Assembly (NCBI GenBank): GCA_021442155.1
Contig: CM038214.1
Span: forward strand, 317,161,001-317,225,000
Source of the DNA: Cymbidium sinense
Lineage: Eukaryota > Streptophyta > Magnoliopsida > Asparagales > Orchidaceae
Reading direction: 5' to 3'
Length of the DNA stretch: 64,000 nt
The notes under the pieces were generated by a model. That model was not told where the DNA came from. It did not search any database and worked only from the letters and a program-made list of their open reading frames with translations. Position 1 is the stretch's first letter. The number at the start of each line of letters is the position of its first letter. Shown one piece after another: positions 58,901 through 64,000 of this stretch. A program made the position numbers and the translations under genes.

Positions 58901-59193
58901 CATATGAGTTAATATGATTTAAAAGAACATATCATATTTCAAATGATTGGTGATGACTAAGCAGTAATCATCATCATTGAATGGACCCACTATACCGAAT
59001 CCTAGTCTCAGTCTTGATTGAAAGATTTTGCATTTGTTCTTCCATATTCTTTCAAAGTTGTCTGACCTGTGCTTTGACCAAGTATGGGGATTAACCCTTT
59101 CTTTGATAAATTATGATCACAATGCAAGCATCAATCAAAAGGTAATTCTATTAAATCTTTATATGAATTATCCTCAAATTCTACATCAACTTC

Positions 59194-59412
59194 TTAACTT
59201 AAGGATGATGCTCCCAAAAAGAATCTCTGAATCTTCACACCTGTGGATGACATAGGGGCTTCATTAACTACCAAGCCCTTAGCTTTTTGAGAGGAAAGTG
59301 GGGTTAGAGCTAAGGTTCCCAACTGATGCCTAACTATTTCACATATAGACTTAGATACACTTATGCTTTGCTTTGGAGCTCGATCTTCATTGTTATTTGG
59401 CTCAAGTGTCAC
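59194..59412 (-). pseudogene. Protease-RT spacer of the gypsy polyprotein
   Basis: A 72-codon open stretch without a recognised domain. It includes KSICEIVRHQLGTLALTPLS and GLVVNEAPMSSTGVKIQRFF. Its position between protease and RT, its strand and its frame continuity with neither neighbour make it part of the same decayed polyprotein. The region 59413-59910, upstream in the element, is low-complexity pyrimidine-rich on the + strand and adds nothing recognisable. Confidence 0.5.
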
Positions 59413-59914
59413 CTCTAAGGGAATCTACTACTGAGAAGAGCTGGCTGGTGTGTTAACCATATAAGACTCATCCTATGAACTAGATTCTTATACTATATGG
59501 ATAGTAGGTGTACTCCTAGTAGCTTGGACATATCTTCTATTAGGTGGCCAATAAGAAGGTTTTTCACCCCTAGGACTGCCTCTAAACTACCTCTTCCTCT
59601 GCCTAGTGGAGGTCAGGGCGTCCTACCCATATGTTTGAATGGAGTAATGAACTATAGGTTAAATCTAATGTTAGGCTCCACTTCCTCCTCCAAGTCTATT
59701 TTTGCTCCCTTTTATTTTCTTTTCATGTTCTCGTTTCTTTTCTTTTACTTTTTCTCTTTCTTTTTCTTTTTTTTAAACATTGGCCAAGTTCAGGAGAATA
59801 GATTTGTTGATTTTGAGGGAGGTAGTAAATCACATCCTCATATATGCTGACCTCATGAACTATAAATGGATTTAGATCTCCTTTGAGGATCCCACCTCTC
59901 ATGAACTTCATATA

Positions 59915-60115
59915 CTAATGTAGAGAGGACAAAACTCTATTATTCTCATGTATCCATGGTCTCCCAAGCAAAGCGTTGAATGATGTATCTGAGTCTATAA
60001 TGTGAAACTTGGCTTTGGTCTTCCAATCATCTATCTCCAAGAGCACTATGGAAGGCACATTGACCTCACTTTTGGAGTCGATTCAATCTTCCCATCTTAG
60101 ACTTAGGAGTCTTCT
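59915..60115 (-). pseudogene. C-terminal end of the gypsy aspartic protease domain
   Basis: On the minus strand: SEVNVPSIVLLEIDDWKTKA, KFHIIDSDTSFNALLGRPWI, HEN. The FNALLGRPWIH element is the well-known end of the plant Ty3/gypsy protease domain. The N-terminal active-site part should follow at higher coordinates, but recognisable coding ends near 60085 with a stop. The piece at 29195-29492 is exactly the part missing here, although it lies in a different copy of the locus. Confidence 0.75.
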
Positions 60116-60309
60116 AGATCTTAAGACTTCCTAGTATAAGACACTTCTAATAATTAAACACTTAACCTAAGCCTAAACACTTAGAAGGGTTAGCCATAAT
60201 TAGGTTATGTCATAAGGATTAGGATAACCTACAACCCAATCCATGTTCACCTTCTCAAGCCAAACCTTAAGTTCAATTGCAACATCAAATTCAAATCCAA
60301 ATCCAAATC
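60116..60309. other. Unassigned AT-rich sequence
   Basis: No homology to the rest of the window and no coding frame of interest. It contains the direct repeat CAAATCCAAATCCAAATCCA at about 60294-60312. Confidence 0.4.
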
Positions 60310-60850
60310 CAAATGATTGAAGCCCATGATCAAATCCAAACTTGAAACCCTTCCTAAGCCATATGGCATATCCCATGGACTTAGCCAAATCTTAATCCAA
60401 ATCAATCCAAAATCAATTGATTTTCTCATAATCATTTATATCTTCAATCATCTTCCTAAATATAATTCAAATCTACATTCAAATGAACAAAACTAAATCA
60501 AACTAAATAAAATTAAATCAAAACCCTTCCTAAGCCATATGACTTATCCATGGAATTAGCTAAATCTTAATCCAAATCAACTCAACTTTAATTGAATTTC
60601 TCACAAATCAATCATATTTTCAATCATCTCACAAATATAAATGAAATATACATTTAAATCATCAAAACTAAATCAAACCAAATCAAAAAGCCAAACCTAA
60701 GCCACATGACCCAACTCCATGGACTTAACCAAATCCCTTCATTCCAAAACCCAAATTCAATTGATTTTATCATGAATCAATCATACCTTCAATCATATTC
60801 TCAAATATAAATGAAATCTATAATCATCAAGCCAAACAAAAATTAACCCA
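60310..60850. repeat. Three tandem ~167-176 bp repeats
   Basis: The landmark CCTAAGCCAYATGRC occurs at 60353, 60529 and 60696. It is followed each time by CCATGGACTTAGCCAAATC-like text, then TCAATTGATTTTCTC, ATCATCTTC, AAATATAAATGAAAT and CATCAAAACTAAATCAAA. Offsets are 176 and 167 bp. Short open frames on the minus strand (60200-60388, 60247-60435) come from this repeat and have no recognisable domain. Confidence 0.75.
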
Positions 60851-62640
60851 AGTCAAACCCAACCCTTTTGACTTGAAATGTTCAAATGAACCAAAACCCA
60901 TTTGAACCCAAGAAAATTGCAATTTATATATCCCAAATCCATATATAAACTCAACCCAAAATCAAGCCAACTAAACCCGGTTATGACCCAAGTGGCCAAT
61001 TTGACCTATTTGAGCCAAGTTCTAATCCTACCCAAATTAGATTGAACCAAGCCCATCAAAACCTCCCATCATGATTGTTGATCACCCTAGGTTGATCAAT
61101 TATCACAAATAACCAAGTCAACCCCTTAACCCATATCAACCCAAACTAGCCAAATTTCAAGCTAAGCCAAATCCTTTGAATTCAATGATTCATACCAAAT
61201 TAAAATCAATATTTGAATATGACTTGACCTTTAATTGAGTTAAACCAAACCCAATTGGCCATCTTAACCCAAGTTGACCCAAATTAACCTAAAAGACAAA
61301 ATTGGGTCAAATCAAAATAAAAACTAAATTGATTGCAACCAATGGCTTAAGTTCATTCCAAATTGATTATTGAATTTGACCAAAGCCTTGATTTGATCCA
61401 AATGAACCCAATTGACCTACGTAGCCCAAATTGAGCTAACGGTTCAAGTTTGCCTAAATCAAAACCAAAATAAAATTAATTGAAATCAAAGCCTACAATC
61501 ATCTTCAACTGTTCAACTAAACCCATCCAGACACCCAAGCCATTTTGGTCAATTTGGTCAAATTGGTCAACTTAACCCATTTGACCCAAATGAATTCAAA
61601 TGTGCCAAAAATCAAATCTAGGCCAAACTAAACCAAACCAATGGAACAAAAACATCCTAAATGATCAAATGAATTTGACCCAACCCTTGGTTTGACCCAA
61701 TTTGACCAATTGGTCAACTTGATGCAACCTAACCCAATTTGACCTAAATAAGTAAAATTGAGCCAAACCTAACATAATCGACTCCAATTGACTTGAAATT
61801 AGGGTTAACCCACTTTTGGCTCATTTCAAATCTGTCCAAATTAAATCCAATGATAAATGATCATTCTACCCTTGGGTCAAGGGAATCACATGAGATAAAT
61901 TACCTATGTAAGTTGTCATTTCCTTTTGTTGGCCACTTGGTACTCTCCCAATGGTCCACCTAGACACCTAGGACACTACCCAACCAGACCAAATGGGTGG
62001 TTGGGTTGACCATGACCCATGGGAGGTGAAATAACCTCACCCTCCCCATTGGAGAATTTGAAACCCATATGACACCCATGAATCCTCATTGGCAGCCACC
62101 TCCACACCTTCAACCAACGAAGCTAAGACAACTCACCTCCTCCTCACCACCCATGACTCACTAAGATGGCCAGACAGCCACTAGAAGCCTAACCTGATCC
62201 CACCATCTGACCAAGATGAAGTGGGGTATACACCCCCCTAATTTCCACTCAAACGAACACAAAACTCATTCCTTAAAGCCCTAGCTACCCAAGATGAGCT
62301 ACTAGAGCCATTCCCTTAGCTCCTAAGCTCGTTCCACAATCAAAAAATGCCATTCCCATCCATCTCAAAATAGGACACTCTAATTTTTGACCTAACTTCC
62401 CCATTTCACCATCATACTCAAATTAACTTTGCACACACCTTCCTTAGGCCTCGTCAAGTAAGAATGAACCATTTCCCAAGCTTCTCAAGCACTGAAGGTG
62501 GGACTTCGATCAAAGTTGAGCCCTAAATCATCAGTTCATGGCCTTCTGAGTGAATCCTGAGGAATTGATCCAATTGCTGCTCAACAAGGCTTCATCTCCA
62601 TTAGATGAATCTTCCTCAATCATTTGAGCCACCGATCTTG
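60851..62640. other. CCAA/GACC-rich noncoding region, probably retrotransposon leader or LTR
   Basis: Dense in AACCCAAATTGACC and TTGGTCAA words (for example ATTTGGTCAAATTGGTCAAC near 61557), with few G residues on the + strand. No ORF of note. The 62080-62640 part is more complex and gene-like in composition (for example AAGCCCTAGCTACCCAAGAT), but frames are closed. It lies where 5' leader or LTR sequence of the minus-strand element would be expected, which is inference from position only. Confidence 0.35.
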
Positions 62641-63085
62641 AGCTCTAGCAAGGTTTGCTTCCAAAACTAATCTTTAGGTTAAAATGGGTTGGACCATTTT
62701 GAAGAAAACTGCATCTCTTGTGATCTTGACCGTTGGATCCCCTCTGATCGATGTCGTGAAGGTGTCGAATCTTTTTGGAGTTGATCCAAGCTCAGGTAAG
62801 CTTGGATAAAGTGAGCAATAGTAGATGGACTCCATTCTCCCTCACCCTTTGACATTAGATCACACATCATCCTTTTCATGTGGTCGGAATGGATAGTCAT
62901 GATTAGATCTGCTAGATCAATCAAATTTAATTTTATTAAGATGTGGTAATAATTATAGCAGTTTGTTCTTAGATCAGACGGTGGATGAGAAAGCGTGTCC
63001 AGCACTGCCACGTAGGTGCTATGTTGGATAAGTTTTAAGTGGCCAATCCCACGACACCACATGGAAAGAACACCGCATCAGCACG
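62641..63085 (-). other. Possible LTR fragment with GATCCAACGGTC word
   Basis: The minus strand carries GGATCCAACGGTCAAGATCA (about 62742-62723), a word I associate with plant LTR and promoter regions, and CACGT/CACATGG words near 63008-63092. A 127-codon minus frame (63062-62679) spans it but shows no domain, and its composition is not gene-like. No LTR ends or primer-binding site were located, so the call is tentative. Confidence 0.25.
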
Positions 63086-64000
63086 CCACATGGCACCAAT
63101 AGGATTAGGCTTTAATTAGGCTTAATTAATCATTTTTAATGCCTGAAACTTCTAAACATCATAAAAAATCATGGAGAAATAAAAAATGCAAATAAATACT
63201 CATTTTAAAGTTATCTCAGAGGAAAATTAATTAAAAATGATCTTAACTAATTTTAAATAGTCATTAAAGTTTAATTAATGTTTAATTACAAAATTAATTA
63301 ATTACTCCTTAATTACTTAAGCAATTAATCCCAAATTTATTTGGTTAATTTAATCAGATGACCTCTACCTCCCATGATTTTCTTGGGATTTATTGCTCAC
63401 TTAATTAGGAAAATTGACCAATTAAACCTTAATTGCTCTTTTAAGTTATTAATGATTAATTAAACCCTTGAATAGTAATAAATTGGGTGATTAATTTTAT
63501 TAATCATTATTTAACAGTAAGTGAACTAATGAATAGGGTTTCCCTAAGTTCATTTCACCCTTTTTAAAAATGAAATTAATTAAGATTTAACTAATTAATT
63601 AAATCACCTAATCAAATTAAAATCATAATCACATCAAGCCTTAATTAATTAAATCATGGGGTAAATCTTTAGGGGTTTAATAACCTTAAGGAGTTTAATG
63701 AAATTATGGTTAGTCCACATGTGTGGGAAAACCATAAGAGTAATTAATTAAGTCCTTTAATCTAATTAACTATTAATCATGAGCCAATTGCATTAGGCTC
63801 CTTTTATTTCGTAGGATCATTGCAAGTTTATTTTTCCATGCATATCATGTTTGCTCATAATTACTTAGTTAATTACTTTAAGGTGACATAAGTAAGGGTA
63901 ATTAATTCATCTAATTAAGGGTTCAACTTAATTAACCCATAAAATCAACTTAATTACATTTCCTTAAATTAAATCAAATCACTAATGCCAAAATGGGTTT
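63086..64000. other. AT-rich sequence dominated by TTAATTAA words
   Basis: Repeated AATTAATTAA and ACTTAATTA words with no ORF, no RNA gene and no similarity by eye to the rest of the window. Possibly AT-rich retrotransposon or intergenic DNA running off the right edge. Confidence 0.4.

Larger units (their letters stand above)
55331..60115 (-). mobile_element. Inactive Ty3/gypsy retrotransposon, Tat lineage (pol region)
   Basis: On the minus strand the domains run protease end (60060-59920), spacer (59412-59194), reverse transcriptase (about 58900-57960), RNase H (57950-57500), a second archaeal-type RNase H (about 57300-56850) and integrase (about 56810-55480). RT before integrase defines Ty3/gypsy. 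A second RNase H between RH and integrase is characteristic of the Tat lineage, which includes Ogre. At least a dozen stops or frameshifts are visible. The protease start and gag are not found upstream; sequence beyond 60115 is unrelated by eye. No LTR pair was identified. Confidence 0.8.

Noticed and set aside
62679..63062. 127-codon minus-strand open frame
   Set aside because: No domain or codon pattern recognised; it lies in probable LTR or leader DNA of a retrotransposon.

Overview
This window is nuclear DNA of a land plant, most likely a seed plant. The evidence is Arabidopsis-type telomere heptamers (CCCTAAA on the + strand), the 3' part of a plant glycine-rich RNA-binding protein (GRP7-type) gene, a plant LINE ORF1 with a DUF4283-like domain, and a Tat-lineage Ty3/gypsy retrotransposon with two RNase H domains. 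I see no complete conventional gene, no rRNA or tRNA gene, and nothing prokaryotic. The species cannot be read from the sequence.

Layout. 1-2.9 kb is a TAA/CTAAA-rich satellite with an internal repeat of about 0.94-0.95 kb. 2.9-6.2 kb is a decayed LINE-like insertion: ORF1 is recognisable and ORF2 is absent. 6.2-51.4 kb is a long array of satellite units of about 1-2 kb. Each unit has a block of (mostly degenerate) CCCTAAA repeats, then 0.7-0.9 kb of AT-rich body built from CTAAA/CCTAAA/AATAAA words in a conserved order, then a short boundary motif (CCTAAACCTACCAGTTTACT-like). Thirteen units also carry a module made of the last ~90 codons plus 3' UTR of a glycine-rich RNA-binding protein gene, always on the + strand and almost always with the same 5' breakpoint. 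The array contains a ~7.05 kb direct tandem duplication (13.55-20.60 and 20.60-27.8 kb). A ~340-bp AT-rich satellite block occurs three times (19.2, 26.3 and 51.4 kb), each time about 0.8 kb after the start of a GRP module. A second poly(A)-ended insertion lies at 42.0-43.0 kb.

From 53 kb on the window is retrotransposon-derived. There are degenerate ~400-bp tandem repeats (53.6-55.3 kb), then a minus-strand pol region in the order protease, RT, RNase H, second (archaeal-type) RNase H, integrase (60.1 down to 55.46 kb). It is inactivated by stops, frameshifts and lost catalytic residues. 60.1-64 kb is unassigned AT-rich, probably LTR- or leader-type DNA, with three ~170-bp tandem repeats at 60.3-60.85 kb.

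Interpretation (inference). A 5'-truncated GRP cDNA-like fragment entered telomere-like DNA once, already broken or broken soon after. It was then amplified with its telomere-like flanks into a composite satellite. The CCCTAAA orientation is constant, so if this is a non-inverted subtelomere the chromosome end would lie to the left. A pericentromeric or other interstitial position is equally possible.
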